From Scortum barcoo (taxonomy: Eukaryota > Chordata > Actinopteri > Centrarchiformes > Terapontidae): a DNA stretch of 64,000 bases. Within the stretch, counting starts at the first letter, position 1. Every line of letters starts with the position of its first letter. The position numbers and the translations under genes are program-made. The notes under the pieces are model-generated. The model was not told the DNA's origin. It saw only the letters and a list, made by a program, of their open reading frames with translations, and searched no databases. The stretch lies in NCBI GenBank assembly GCA_023238725.1, contig CM041551.1:2260104-2324103 (forward strand). Direction: 5' to 3'. Shown piece by piece: positions 12,371 through 25,703 of the stretch.

Positions 12371-13383
12371 ATGAAGTCAAAGGAACTTGTCAGGTAGACC
12401 TCAGAGACAGGATTGTCTCGAGGCACAAATCTGGAGGAAGGGTACAGAAAAATTTCTTTCTGCTGCTTTGAAGGTCCCATTGAGCACAGTGGCCTCCATC
12501 ATCTATAAATGGAAGAAGTTCAGAAACACCAGGACTCTTCCTAGAGCCGACTGGCCGGCCGTCTAAACTGAGCGATCGGGGGAAAAGGGCCTTAGTCAGG
12601 GAGGTGACCAAGAACCCGATGGTCACTCTGTCAGAGCTCCAGCGTACCTCTGTAGAGAGAGGAGAACCTTCCAGAAGGACAACCATCTCTGCAGCAATCC
12701 ACCAATCAGGCCTGTATGGTAGAGTGGTCCAGACGGAAGCCACTCCTGAGTAAAAGGCACATGGCAGCCCGCCTGGAGTTGGAGTTTGCCAAAATGCACC
12801 TGAAGGACTACTCAGACCATGAGAAACAAAATTCTCTGGTCTGATGAGACAAAGATTGAACTCTTTGGCGTTAATGCCAGGCATCATGTTTGGAGGAAAC
12901 CAGGCACCGCTCATCACCAGGCCAATACCATCCCTACAGTGAAGCATGGTGGTGGCAGCATCATGCTGTGGGGATGTTTTTCAGCGGCAGGAACTGGGAG
13001 ACTAGTCAGGATAGAGGGAAAGATGAATGCAGCAATGTACAGAGACATCCTGGATGAAAACCTGCCTCCAGAGCGCTCTTGACCTCAGACTGGGGCGACG
13101 GTTCATCTTTCAGCAGGACAACGACCCTAAGCACACAGCCAAGATAACAAAGGAGTGGCTTCAGGACAACTCTGTGAATGTCCTTGAGTGGCCCAGCCAG
13201 AGCCCAGACTTGAATCCGATTGAACATCTCTGGAGAGATCTGAAAATGGCTGTGCACCGACGCTTCCCACCCAACCTGATGGAGCTTGAGAGGTGCTGCA
13301 AAGAGGAATGGGCGAAACTGCCCAAAGATAGGTGTGTAAAGCCAAGCTTGTGGCATCATATTCAAAAAGACTTGAGGCTGTGA
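12371..13383 (+). pseudogene. Tc1-like transposase relic (DD34E, frameshifted)
   Basis: A transposase normally cuts and re-integrates its element at TA sites. Translation begins at the ATG at 12371 (MKSKELVR, then an in-frame stop) with a helix-turn-helix-like N-terminal part ending in YKWKKFRNT. It then shifts frame near 12550 and again near 12730 and 12830. The catalytic domain survives in two frames: WSDETKIELFG (first Asp codon at 12843), then, after another shift near 13030-13080, FIFQQDNDPKHT (second Asp at 13117) and PDLNPIEHLW (Glu at 13222). There are exactly 34 residues between the second Asp and the Glu, the DD34E signature. All three catalytic residues are present, but at least three frameshifts and a nonsense codon make it a pseudogene. 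The frame ends at the stop after LRL. Confidence 0.93.
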
Positions 13384-13410
13384 GTGCTGCCAAAGGTGCA
13401 TCAACAAAGT

Positions 13411-13412
<2 letters not shown>

Positions 13413-13456
<44 letters not shown>
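13413..13456. repeat. (TG)22 microsatellite inside the Tc1 element
   Basis: An uninterrupted TG run lies between the transposase end and the right inverted repeat. It probably expanded after insertion, because inactive copies gain nothing from keeping that spacing. Confidence 0.95.
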
Positions 13457-13457
<1 letters not shown>

Positions 13458-13536
13458 TCCCGTTTTGGAATAAGGCTGTAACGTAACAAAATGTGGAAAA
13501 AGTGAAGCGTTGCGAATACTTTCCAGATGCACTGTC

Positions 13537-15438
13537 ACTGCTGGAGCTGGATGAACTGTTTGCAAACTGGTTTAGAATAAGAGCTTAAATGTGATAATAT
13601 GTCAATGTTGTGTTCATTACTTGTTTAAGCTACTCCAGATATATCTGTTAATGCATGTTTAAAGACACCATGTTCTTTTTTTGCCAGTCATTTTTTTTCA
13701 AGTTTTAGTCCCTTATTAATCTAAAGTACAAAATAAAATAATTTCATACTATAATCTAAGTGACCCTTTCTTTGTTCTTCCATTTAAATCTTAAAATCAT
13801 GCTCTTAAACATATAAAACTCTGCCACTTGCCTGCGTGCTAACCTATAGACTTCCAGACTTTAGCCCTGCAGTTAGAAGCATTATAGTTCCCTGTTAATG
13901 CACAGAGTTTCTGTGACCGTGGGAGGGTCCACTTTGAATGAACTTGTGAGGTAAGACAGTATAAACATATCCATCCTTCCAGCCGCTGGTACCAAATATT
14001 ATTTCTGTGTGTTGGGCACATACTTTAATAAGACACTCTCAGTATCTTGTATACCAATTTGAATGATTTCATACTTACAGACGTCTCTTTCTGTTGAAAA
14101 TTCTGCCAGTAAGTAAGGCAGCCATTTGTTTCCTGCAGCCATAACAGCCAATTACTTGTATCAGTGCAGTTCCCACAGCCCACGACTTCAATTAGGAATG
14201 TGTCAATAATTTATCTATAGATGAACGCTCAGAGTTGTTTTTCATTTGTAGATGGGTAAACACTGATGTTAGTCATAGATGTTGTGTAATGATGGAAACA
14301 GTCTAGAGAGGGACTTGCAGTTAGCTCACCTCCTGTGCATAGAGACCATCATTCCTGCAAGCTACAACTGCAACGAAAAAATAACAATTAAACCAAATGT
14401 GACAGTCAGTATGACACAAAGTCAACACAAGACCCATACCCTCTCCCGCCCACCGATACACTCAGTCTCTTCTTTCTCCAGAGTCATGTCAGAGGGAGCG
14501 AGTGCTTTAGAGCTCTAATACACACGAGCTGCTCTTGTTTTTCCTGGCAGGAAGGAGGGAATAACACAACACTTACCCTACATGATCTTCTTAAAGATGT
14601 CTGGTTCCCAGTGGGACAAGTGCCAGTGCACCATGGGAGAAAAACACCATATACGACACCACTAGGGCTCAGCTGATAGTGGATATTAGGGTAAAAACTG
14701 ACCTTTTAGTCAAGGAAAACTCTCCGTTTTTACCACTTTATGACACACATAATCACAAACCATAGACAGAGACAGTGAATTTCTATCAAACAATCCCACC
14801 AGTACAGATGCACTACTACTTGTAGTGTAATCATATATGGCCCCCACCAACATGTGGATGTTCATGATTCTTTATTTATCCAGAAAAACGTTTTAGGACA
14901 TGTATTGTGGGAAATCATCCCAACACTCGCAAGATATGAAAGTTTCATTCAAATGGGTCACTAGGGGGTGCAGAAATATTTCCAAAAATGGAAGGATACT
15001 TTTCATAACAATGTTGACCACATGTGTAAACTATTTCGAGTTTGCATGAAGTTTGCCTCAAATCTTCTCCATATGGGCTCACAGTATAGTCATTTTCTGG
15101 GGCTTTTATTTTGAAACTGGGCTTCGTATTTTGAGAAAAGAAGTCGGAGTGGTCTTATTTATTTAAACATAAGGTTGAGCATATATTTGTTTGCAGACTT
15201 ATGTGTTTTCTGTCACTCTGTATGCAGTTTGAGGTAATCATTACTTATTCAGTGTGCTCTCAGTGTAATACTGCAGGAGTAATTGGATATACAGTAAATC
15301 ATGATGGAAACAAGGTGTATCTTTGCTTGAACCCTGCAATCACTGCTTGCAGCTGTATTTTAATTGTTGAGCTGAGCTATAATTGTGTATGTACTGTTCC
15401 TGTTATGTATATTTGTGCATTATGGATGCATACCTGTG

Positions 15439-15439
<1 letters not shown>
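13537..15439. other. No gene; possible short repeat relic
   Basis: At about 14920-15100 phrases such as 'tgggtcactagggggtgcag' and 'gtttgcatgaagtttg' resemble the same class of degenerate fish repeat seen at 0.8-1.5 kb, but the match is too weak for a firm call. No coding frames recognised. Confidence 0.4.

Positions 15440-15483
<44 letters not shown>
15440..15483. repeat. (TC)22 microsatellite
   Basis: An uninterrupted TC run. It creates Ser/Leu and Arg/Glu repeat frames on the two strands that are not genes. Confidence 0.95.
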
Positions 15484-15485
<2 letters not shown>

Positions 15486-15584
15486 GCCTCCTTACTTTGA
15501 CATTTCTCTGTACATAAATGCATTTGTGTGTATGGGTACTTTGGGCCTGTGTAAAAGCGTGTTAACAACAGACAAAGTGAACAA

Positions 15585-16135
15585 AAATAATTTATTTATT
15601 TAAAGCCCAAAATCACAAACATTGTTTGCCTCGGAGGGCTTTACAATCTGCACAGTTGTGACACCCTCTGTCCTTAGACCCTTGAACCGAGTCAGGAAAA
15701 ACTTCAAAAAACCCCTTTATGGGAAAAAGAAGAAACCTGAGGAAGAGCCACAGATGAGGGATCCCTCTCCCTGGGACGGACAGACGTGCAATAGATGCCA
15801 CATGTACAGAGAACATCATCAATCATATAGAGAATTATGTATCCTCAGTTCATGGGTTTAGTCCATGTGTCAGAGGTAATGGAAATGAGTCCATGAGTTC
15901 CAGGTGCATCTCTAGATGTCCTCATATGGAGCTCTGGGCCACTCGACCTTCTCTCCACAACACAGACACAGATCATGTCCCCACCAGGCCAGTGAACCTC
16001 AGACAGATGGACCACAACCAGAATCAGTGAGGAACCTGCAAGACTGGAGAGAACAAAGAGGACCGGGGCTCCGGCAGTAACATGCACTTTACAGGACATA
16101 AGAGTATTCACATTAACCAATTTAACATTTTTACC
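15585..16135. repeat. High-copy composite teleost repeat, member 1
   Basis: The wording 'aaatcacaaacattgtttgcct', 'gggctttacaatctgcacag', 'gatccctctccctgggacgg' and 'gtgcaatagatgcc' is that of a dispersed repeat I recognise from many fish intergenic regions. The second half ('ccactcgaccttctctcc', 'gtccccaccaggccagtg') belongs to a related variant. No protein is encoded. The source element and its class are unknown to me. The segment at 41.2-41.7 kb appears to be another portion of the same broad family. Confidence 0.6.
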
Positions 16136-16185
16136 AATTTAACCAAATCCCACTGAGGGATTAATAAACTATACCTTCTTTTCAT
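16125..16185 (+). mobile_element. LINE 3'-tail-like sequence
   Basis: The words AATCCCACTGAGGGATTAAT and AATAAACTATA match the shared 3' end of several fish LINE families (a short stem-like 'ccac..gggatTAATAAA' segment followed by a short repeat). The same theme appears at 43.7 kb (reverse) and 48.8 kb. It is probably a heavily 5'-truncated insertion. Confidence 0.45.
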
Positions 16186-16344
16186 TTCTGGTATATCTGT
16201 CGTATGTCTTTTTGTGTTAAAGACACTTTAACAGACAAGATATTTTGTGTCTTTCGTGATGATGAATGAATGAATGGTTTGTTACTTTAAAAAAAGCTCA
16301 TTGAAAGAACATATGAATTACAAAAAAATCAAAGTTTACACCTA

Positions 16345-17082
16345 CGTGAGGATGTTATTTGTGGACTTCAGTTCAGCCTTCAACACAAGTGATCCCGGAC
16401 AAGCTGATACTGAAGCTCCACAACCTGGGACTGCTCCTCATCGCTGTGCCATTGGATCAGAGACTTCCTCACCAACAGGATTCAGGTGGTGAGCACGCTC
16501 CTCTCCTCATCCACGGGGAAGCAGTTGAGCGTGTCAACAATATTCAAGTTCCTTGGGCATCCACATCACATCTGACCTGACCTGGTCCATGAACACAGCT
16601 CACAAAATGGTAAAGAAGGCTCAACAAAGACTCTTCTTCCTCAGGAAGCTGAAACGTGCTGGACTCTCCCCTCAGCTCCTGGACCAGACCTGGACTCAAA
16701 ATACACTGGCCGGATGCAGAAGAAGGCCGACCGACCCTACCCACCCGGGAAATGGACTGTTCGTAGAAGCTTCCATCTGGAAAGTGGTACAGAAACATTA
16801 AAGACAGCAACTACCAGACTGAAAAACAGCTTTTTCCCCAGAGCTGTCCAATCCATTTCCCCCTATTGAGAACTTGAGCCAACTTGACTTAAACAACTGA
16901 CCCACCCCTACTGTACATTGCTGCTACAACTTTAAATCTTTAGATATTTATGTACATATTACATATTTTTACATATATTTATGTTTAAAGCTGGAAGTCA
17001 CCAAATGTACTTAATTTTGTCGTTATGTGAAAACATGACAATAAAGATTCTTGATTTACTTGATGATCTTGATTTACTTGAT
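16345..17082 (+). pseudogene. LINE (L2/jockey-like) reverse-transcriptase 3' fragment
   Basis: LINE reverse transcriptases copy their RNA into DNA at a nicked target. Visible RT pieces, in order, are LFVDFSSAFNT at about 16355, PDKLILKLHNLGL, then FLGIHITSDLTW and MVKKAQQRLFFLRKLKRAGL (about 16550-16660), and finally TTRLKNSFFPRAVQSI near 16815-16860. The central catalytic Phe-Ala-Asp-Asp segment is absent, so an internal deletion has joined early and late RT. Several frameshifts are present. The element ends in a T/A-rich untranslated region, GACAATAAAGATT and a duplicated CTTGATTTACTTGAT tail (17050-17082), typical of L2-type 3' ends. Confidence 0.85.
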
Positions 17083-17329
17083 TTTTATGACACAAGACAA
17101 AACTGTGAGCACAAACGTGATGATTGCAGCATGAAAAGAACATGCAGAAGAAGTGAAACACGAGGTTCAGCAAACTGCAGGTCACAAATGCTTCCTCTGC
17201 AACAAATTGTGAAGTACACCTCTTATGTTTTTTTTTGTGAATAGGATTGATTGTATCAGGGCTAACATCACGGCCCCCATCTCTGTGGTGGACTTCTGAT
17301 CTACCTGAATTCTGTATGAATTTGTTGAA

Positions 17330-17600
17330 TTGCTTTAGGCTAATATCACTGCATGCACTTATGAATATTGAGTTGCACATGAGACTCTCATCCAGTCTCC
17401 TTGACATTATCCCCGTAAGACTGTCCAAAGAGATAATAGGGGCCACACGCTCTAATGTGCTCTCTATTATTAATAGCTCTCTCTTCTGGATGTGTACCAG
17501 ACCATTTTAAGACATTCGGTGTTCAACTGCTGCTCAGGGAACCTGGCCTGCAATCCACAGAAATAGAAATTAAAAAAACATTTTCTCACTTATCCTTCAC
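17330..17600 (+). pseudogene. Second LINE RT fragment (N-terminal RT region)
   Basis: Across two frames the translation reads SLLDIIPVRLSKEIIGA, then LSIINSSL and SGCVPDHFKTFGVQLLL, then REPGLQSTE. These match, by eye, the start of the RT domain of a common fish LINE type: the 'LDxIPxxLLKE ... IINSSLxxGxVPxxFK' block. One frameshift occurs near 17490. It lies just downstream of another LINE's 3' tail but starts a different part of RT, so it is a separate insertion or another lineage. No 3' end is recognised. Confidence 0.75.
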
Positions 17601-20600
17601 AGCTCAGCTGATGTTGTATTTGTATTCTAATGCAGTTAGCTACACAGCCAATCCAGCGGTTTAATTCATGTATATACGTTATAATTAATAAAGATATCAC
17701 AGGTAACAGGAACTGAGAGAGTTGTGGTGTGTATATAACATGACAGAAAACCCCTGACACACGATGAACCTCATCCAAGGGTGGGGGGGGAGGGGCGGGG
17801 GGGGGTGTTGCTGCAGCACCCTCAGCACCTCTCCCTCCCGCGGCCATGTCTGAAAACAAAATGTCTGTGAGGGATCTGCTCAGGACCAGCTGTGTCTGAT
17901 GTGCATCAATCAACAGAGGTCAATACTCTACGAACTTTCACACATTTCAGTGGATGCAGCACTGCATCCCATATCCAACATAAGTGAGATATGGCTTTAA
18001 TGGAACAATGTGGGGACATTGACAAAGGCTGCCATATATTACTATAGGAGGATCTATATTTTGTGTTACAACATTTTTTAAAATTTATCATTGTGTATAC
18101 TAAGACTGCAGATGTCATCTGATTAGTATTCATGTCTGTTAAATACGATCTGATCCAGGACAGTTTTAACATGTATGAAGAGCAATGGAGGTTTTTCTGT
18201 TATTGAACTTGGAATTTCATGTCAAAGAGAAGAGACATTTGAAAGAGCAGGTGCTCCAGAGGAAGGCTGTATGTGAGAAAATATTGAATAAGATCATGTT
18301 CATATCAGCGATTGAATCAGATCTGGGAAAACTTTTAATCTCCTGACTCGTTCATTTCTGTAAACAAATAAAAAAATAACAACCTACTAAATTACCGGCT
18401 GCTTAAATCATGTTGTGATGGACTGAGGCTGCTGTGAGCCATTAAAAGTCAAGAAAAACAAGCAGGAGGCTGCTGCTGGAAACAGAACGGTGAAGTCTTC
18501 TGAAAAATCACACACTCTTTCATTGTTGCTCCTTTGTCTCTTGTTTTGGTGTTGAGCAGAGAGCTTCGCTGAACTTTTGCATCTTTTAACTTGCGATTAT
18601 CTCTCTTATTGTGTCTGTCTCACTGTTTCCTAATGCTATATATAGTCTCTCTCCTGGGGTGTGTGTCCACTAATAACAGATCTTACATCTGCTTTTCCCA
18701 GATGTTACATCTCAGCTTCCTGCTGCAGTGGTCACCCTGCAGTGATAAATAATTTGAATATATTTCCATTCTCCACTCTCATATTTTATACCCCTAAAGA
18801 GGAACGCAACTTATGGGAACACATGCAAATTAAGAAAATATATACATTAATGACATGTCATATCACATCATCACTCTGGATGAAACATCATTCTTAATGT
18901 GCACACTGCTTACTGTAATTTCTGTATAATATTGTGTTTCAGGAAAGTGCAGTATGTAACAAGGATACAAATGTTTGATATTTAATCCTTACCAATCCTT
19001 ACTGACCAAAGGCCTGCTCAGAGGTCTTTGCTTAAAACTAAAGTGGAAGAAATGATGATGTAATATGACATGACATTACTGTGTATACTTTCACTGAAAC
19101 ATACACACTGATGTTCTGCCTTGTTGTAGTTGAAAGAAAGTCAGATCCACCCTCAGTGACTGGGACTAAGAAGCATATGTGAACAGACTGAGCTGCTCCC
19201 GTAATCTCACCATTTGTATTCACTATACATCTAACCCTTATGCTATATGTGAACCTTGTGGATTAGAGCTCTCTCTTGATGTACATGTGAGGTCTGTTGG
19301 GAACAAATGGAAGGACATTTGGTCCTTTGCCATTTTGCTCTGTCTTGTCTCGGCAGTGCTCCCTATAGGCTACTACCCTTATCAAACATCCACAACACAG
19401 GACTCCTGCTGCTGCGTGCTGCATGCCTCAGGTTTCTAGCTGACTTTGAGTTTAGGCCTAACTTTGAGCAGCATTACTATCCTGACAGCCCAGAGGTGTC
19501 CCCTGAGCTCCTGTGCATGCTGGCTTGATTTCCAAGAGCCAGCAGTGCGACTCCCTAATGTTACCTTTTTGCCTTTCACAAACTTTGAATATATTTTACA
19601 GCAGTGTGCCAAAAGGTCTGAGCAAAAAAAAACCCTCATGTAATATTTCTGACTGCTTCAACTTATACATTTTTATTCAAGGGTTCTCAATTAATCAATG
19701 CTAAACCGTGGGAGATTTTTTTCCTTGAACAGAAAAAATGGCTGAGGATTATTGTATTGTATTGTATTGTACATTGCTGAACCCCAGTATTTTTGGAAGT
19801 CTTGTCCCTCAATCCCACAAAAGACCCACAGATGTTACAGTTACAAGGAGAAATACAAAAGGGTTTCAGCATCTACAGGTATTGTGCTGCGAGCCCGACA
19901 ACCCCCGAGCTTTATGTATTTTGTCCATGGAGATAGCCACAAGTCACAACATTATCCTTTACAAGTGGAAATTCTAAATGATAGTCAGCCAGTATTTTGC
20001 TGCCATCCAGGCTGCTGTCTCTCCCTTTAAAGCCACTAAATCCAAGAGTTTTGTATCAACAGCCATGAAAAACCAATCTATAGCTTTATGCTGCTATGAT
20101 TAGATACAGAGCATCCACTGACACAAAGATCATGTGAGCATCACACTGGGGTCTTTGCTGCTAAACATGGGATTATTCAGCTTTTGGGTGAAGCTTGGTG
20201 TGTGGTACATTGATCTGAAGCTTTGGTCATGCAGAGTGCTGAAATCCCTACTTGCAAAGCCAGCTTGTATCCCTCCTATCTACCTGAAGAATAAACAGGG
20301 TATCAGAATACAGCAAAAACTGGAAAATCTTCACTAACGTTCTCCCAGGGCTCCTTCTGTAAAATTCCATACGTAGATCTTAAAGAGTTATGCTGCTTAT
20401 TCAGATTCAGCTCATGTTTGATAAATAATGAGTGATATTATTAAGAACCATTGTTATACACTGCTGGGAGGTATGGGCAAGAAAGTCATATAAATGCCTT
20501 ATCATTTATACTGTTTTTTTTCTGTCACACTTAAGCTGGTATGATTATGAATGCATACACTGAATTGCATTTTATGTGTGTTAAAAAGGTCTTACACATA

Positions 20601-21420
20601 ACTTAACTTTAACTCGGTGATGCTTGCAGAAACCTTTGGTAAAGCACAGTGGCACTGTGCTTTGTTATGTTTTGGGGTCCTCTCATGTTCTGCCATCAGT
20701 ATTCTCCCTTTACCTTCAGCTGTAAAGTTTGACGAGGGTTCAGTTACTCATGAAAAGAAATGCACTCTGCAGTTTATCACATGGATAACATGGAAACATG
20801 CTTAAATTTACGACTCTGATTGAGGACCGCAGAACTGGAGCTCATATATCACCCATTGTTATTACTGCAGATTAAGTTTTATCCCTAAATAACAGAATAA
20901 AATATGTAGGCTGTGCGATTATAATTGAATAAGTGAACACAATAAAATAAAGTTCACTCACAGAGAAGCAGCCAGCAGGTGATTACTGATATCATAGTTT
21001 TATATCTCTGCCGATGATTAATGGCACACTCTCTTTTGTGTGGCGTGCTCTTTGTTGAAGCTGCTGCTTCCTTCTGCTGCAGAAATAGTTCCCCTCCATT
21101 TAGGAGACATGCTGCTTTTTCAAGTGCTTCATTTTGTCACACATAAATCTGTGGACTGCAAGTGTCATCACAGACACTCCAACACACACTGTTTTAAAAG
21201 AGCATGCTGTCTTTGTCCATTATATTCAACAGTTTGTCATGAGAGGGTTAATGTTGCTTGACCACTGTTGAGTAAAGAAATGAGAGGAAAGGAATTCTGA
21301 TTATCCACTTTCGACATCTGATCTAAATAGTTTTCTCTCCTGTGTTTGTGAATTAAGAACAGGTGGAAAATGCTTTAAAATGGACTGAAAACATTCATAT
21401 TTTACTATACTATATACTAT

Positions 21421-21447
21421 ACACTATATACAGACTGTATATAGTGT
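21421..21447. repeat. 27-bp palindrome (13-bp arms, 1-base centre)
   Basis: Bases 21421-21433 are exactly reverse-complementary to 21435-21447, in a TA-rich region. It could extrude as a cruciform. Chance occurrence is easier here than for the 11.2 kb hairpin because of the AT bias. Confidence 0.9.
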
Positions 21448-21629
21448 GTTAGCAAGTCATGTAACATTACTGCCTCTCTTACCAATGGGTAATATATATT
21501 TTGATATATTCAAATAACAATACATTGTGCAATGAACATGTCAAACCATATATTTTGTCATACATATCAAGTCAATTTTATTCTAACTCACCTGGAAGAA
21601 AACATGAATGCTTTCAGTTCTATTTACAA

Positions 21630-21668
21630 AATTTGAGAAGACAAGACCTTGACACGCCTTCTCAAATT
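21630..21668. repeat. Short stem-loop, 11-bp arms
   Basis: AATTTGAGAAG at 21630-21640 is the reverse complement of CTTCTCAAATT at 21658-21668. No function inferred. Confidence 0.8.
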
Positions 21669-24600
21669 CAGTCACTTTAAACATTTAAGGCAGCCAGGAT
21701 AGTTTTCTTTCTTTTTTTTTTTTAAAGACTAACAGTTCAATTGCTGGTTATAGCAAAGCTCCTGCTCCTTCTGCTGCTGGTGGCCCCTCCCTCGACCCTC
21801 TGTCTTCCTACTCCCAGCCCTCAGTAAAGGCCTTGCTCCTGCCAGTCCTGCTCCATCAGCATCTCAGACTGCTGAGGAATGAATTGAATCAGTTCAGTAG
21901 CAAAACACCACAGGCTCTGCAAAACACAGAAAGAGCCTCTTTGACATTGAATACACTGAAAGACAACAACGTTTTAGAAAAAAATCATTCCATTTTAACT
22001 GCTTGTGTTTTTATTGTATTGTCTTTATACAAGCAGAGACTAAATTACTACTGCACCCCCCTGCTCTGCTGCACTACTCAAACTGAAGTCTGTGATGCTC
22101 AGAAGCTCTTATCATTTAGATGTTATGATAGTTTATCTAAAGTGAATGAAGTGGTCTCTCAGTCAGCTCTATACCATCTACATGTGCAGCCTCTGCAGCC
22201 TTGGCACTGCCACCATAAACAGCATCATTAGCATCGCTCAAGCAAGTTGTGCAGAATCCTCCTCGCTTTCTCTGCAGTTAGCGACTTCTCAAAGTAGCAC
22301 ATGAAAGAGATGTTTTATGTGAGATGTGTATGTCAACTAAAAATAAAAAAATACCATCAGCACTCTGGTGGTTTTTGATGGTAGAGACAATATTCTTGAC
22401 AGTGTCACCAAGCGGCCAGGCTGAACTCATAAATCTTGCGTCCTGCTGGAGAGTGGCCTCAGGCTGTTGATGGGGAGGAATCTTATTCCAGCTGGATGTC
22501 ACTTATTGGTGGGAGACAGCGGCTGTCCCTTCAGGCTGTGCAGCCCCATGTCTTACATCCACCAACAGCCAGGTTTGTAATTAAATTACGACATGTGAAC
22601 TCACACAGTAAAGGTTATTTGGTTGTACTTAATTAGGTTAGTGTATCACAGTAGATTACTATTTAGAGCAATAATAATTAGACTAATATTCAAAAATATT
22701 TTTTATTCCAACAAGGATTAATTTCTGTTTATTTAACTACTTTTATTCAGTTTAAGTTACTTTTCTACAAATCTTCCCTTCCCTTATTAGGTAACAACTA
22801 CTACTTAGTAATAGTAAACCTGACAGTTGACTTTTTAGAGTAATAACACGATCACTGTAGTAAGGCATGATAATGATAACCCACCTGATTTAATGTAAAC
22901 AGTGATGGTTATGACTCTGTCCTTCTATAAGCTTGAAAGTGAAATGAGGCTGTAAGTCAGAGTGTAGGAATTGGGTTGTGAGTGAGACAGGCTGGTAAGT
23001 GAGCATATAGACAAGATTGGATTTTGTCCTACTGCTGTGGCAGGAGAGGGTAAAGTTAGCCTCTCAAGACTTCAGGATCTACAGTTCAGAAATCCAACAA
23101 CCTTAAGGTCTCGACAAGGTTGACGCACCATCAGTAATTCAATCAACTCAAAAACAACCTGGCCAACCTGACAGTTCCTGATTATATAATTTCCTTCTAT
23201 GTCCAGAATAATCATTTCCTAAGTTAAAGTCGGGTAACTGAAACACCTGGTTAAGGTTTGAGAACACCCCACCTCACCTCATCTTAGAGCTATTGTTAAC
23301 TCTTTCATTGCATTGTGTGTAAGTTCATACATATAAACACATTATAAACCAGTCAGCCACATCAGTTCAACAGTTCTTTGTATTCCTTGGTAAAAAATGT
23401 CATCTGCAGCATGAGTAAGTCTTGAGGGCTGACTTTGAGTGCAAGCCTTTTAGAAAAAATCTAATTATTACTGAAAATTGCCTCAGATGTAGAGCCAATA
23501 CCAGACACTGGAAGACTTTGAATTACCTTGGACAAAAGAAAACTGCCTGGCAGAATTGTGAAACTGTCAAACTGTGAATTGTACCTGAGGTATCCAAATT
23601 GTGAAGAACTTTGTGATAGCCATTTTGTCAAAATGTTTTGCTGTTACAACAACGTGACAATTTCTCAGTTCCCAAGGTATCTTCAGATGTGCTGTTTTGT
23701 CTGACCATCAGTTTAAAACCCAAATGTATTTATTTCAGAGTGATGTAAAATAGAAAAAAAAGCAGCAAATCATTGCAAAGGATACACAAACTACTGTACT
23801 ATATGTATGAATGTGCTTGAAACATGGCAGTTCTGTTATTTATGACTGGCAACATTAACGTACCTTTATAGGATGACATTCTAAACTGTTATGCAGGATT
23901 TCATAACTTTCTGATAAATTGAATGGCTGGCTTCCCTTTTCATAATTTCAAAAGAAACTGGCCTGACAAGAACAAAAACTAACACATAAACACATGCGGT
24001 GCTGGTGATGTTTTAATTAGCCAACTTGCTCCGCCAGAGAGGCAGAGAGCAGCCCAAATGTGCGCTTGTGTTTGTTTATTCCACTAAGACAGAGATAACA
24101 TAATTATGAGCAGTCAAGTAGGACCTTGGCACTTCACGTGTGCTTGTCTGCATACATGTCTCAGAAACCAATTATATTGCAGGGATTTTTTACAGCACCT
24201 TGGTTGCTGTTGCTTTTTAACAACTAAACCTATGAGCGTTTCAAATACCCATCTTAGTAATACTGAATTGAAAAACCCCTTGAATTGCAGATAAACAACA
24301 TGAAGCATCTGCAGTGACTGTTTCCTTGACATTTTGTTTACCCCAAGCTGTGAGTGTGCTCGTGAATCAGTACTGTATTGTGCCGCTCCTTGAGTGACTT
24401 TCAGGTTTTATAAGTTAAGATTTAGATTTGATTCAACATAGAAACATACACTTATGCACACAGCATAGATGAAACATAAAGTCTCCATGTCCACATTCAT
24501 ACATGTCAGCTCACAACAGCACGTTGTTCAGGGACAAAGCTCCTGATAAAGCATGCTTTTCTCCATTTCAAAGTCCCCTCTCTTTGACAGGGTGAGAAAA

Positions 24601-25703
24601 GTGTAAGGTGTTGATTGAGGGAATGATCAGTGTTGCTTTTGTGAGTGCAAGGCCTGTAATGGCTCTGCGGTTCATGTCTGAGAGACTGCTGGCATTGTCC
24701 AAATAAAAAAGAGCAGTAGTTAAACTCAATATGACTTCTTTGAGTATTGATTTGATATAAAAGGAAGCCTCATGTTGAAACCTATGCTGCACAGTATGTG
24801 GTAGATGGAGCACACAAGGCCAGTGAGTGTGTCCTGACAGGAGAATCCAAGTGTTACCAGTTGGACCAGTGAGCTGGCACTTCCTGTGGCTGGCTCAGCC
24901 CACAGTCTTTGGCATGCTGTTACACTCCTGCTACCCTGACAGTAGCCAACTCTTGTCTTTGACAGTTTTAGAGTTCAGTTTTTCATTGTAGCGATGACTG
25001 TCCTCACAACATGGCAGTAAAAATAGACCACAGGTTCTCTTATCTGGTCCTGCTGGCAGGTCTCCATCTCAGTGGAGACAGAAAAGTCCTAAACCTCTGA
25101 TCATAACATCTGACAGCATCAAGTAATACTGTATAACAGTGGTAGGAGGATGTTTGTGTTGAAAAAGGACAGTGCTGAATACAAGTGAGTTAAAATAGAT
25201 AAAAATAGTTAGTCAGGTTCATGCTCAAGTTCATACATAGGCCATATATGGTGATGTTTAACTAAACCTCAAACAACATGCCCCGTGACTGCACTGTGAA
25301 TGGAGGACAATCACTATACATCCATTTGATCATTTTCCAATTAACACTGCTTTATACTTCTACTCCACAACATTGCAGATTAGAATACATTTAATGTAAA
25401 TGTAGGTGCAGAGATATTTAACCCAGATTTATCCTCTGCCACCATGAATAGCTGCATGAAATGTGTATGACAGTCCATATCATCTATTTCAGTGATAACC
25501 TGAAAGTGAGAAGAGGCTTGTGCACATTTAAGGTCTTTACGTTTATTTTTTACAAATATTAGTTGTACTTTTCATGACTCATATTGGATAATGACGGCTT
25601 GTAACCACAGCTCACTGAACAGCACGGGGGAAATGTTCGACTCACAGCTCAGTGGACTCTCTTCCTGCCGACTCTGCTGCCTGGCTGATCGAGGTTTTCA
25701 GAT

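Larger units (their letters stand above)
11970..13534 (+). mobile_element. Tc1-like DNA transposon, near full length
   Basis: The two ends are matching inverted repeats of about 74 bp (11970-12043 and 13461-13534), both beginning CAGTGCATC outward and differing at only a few positions. A TA target dinucleotide precedes the left end (11968-11969). The right-hand copy of the TA is mutated to TC. The interior carries a broken transposase and a 44-base (TG)n run directly against the right inverted repeat. Length (about 1.57 kb), TA target and DD34E transposase place it in the Tc1/mariner superfamily. Frameshifts show it can no longer encode its own transposase. Confidence 0.95.

Noticed and set aside
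12390..12947. 185-codon minus-strand open frame
   Set aside because: Antisense shadow of the Tc1 transposase relic; the sense strand carries the recognisable catalytic motifs.
16985..17446. 153-codon minus-strand open frame
   Set aside because: Runs antisense across a LINE tail and the start of another LINE's RT fragment; no recognisable protein content.
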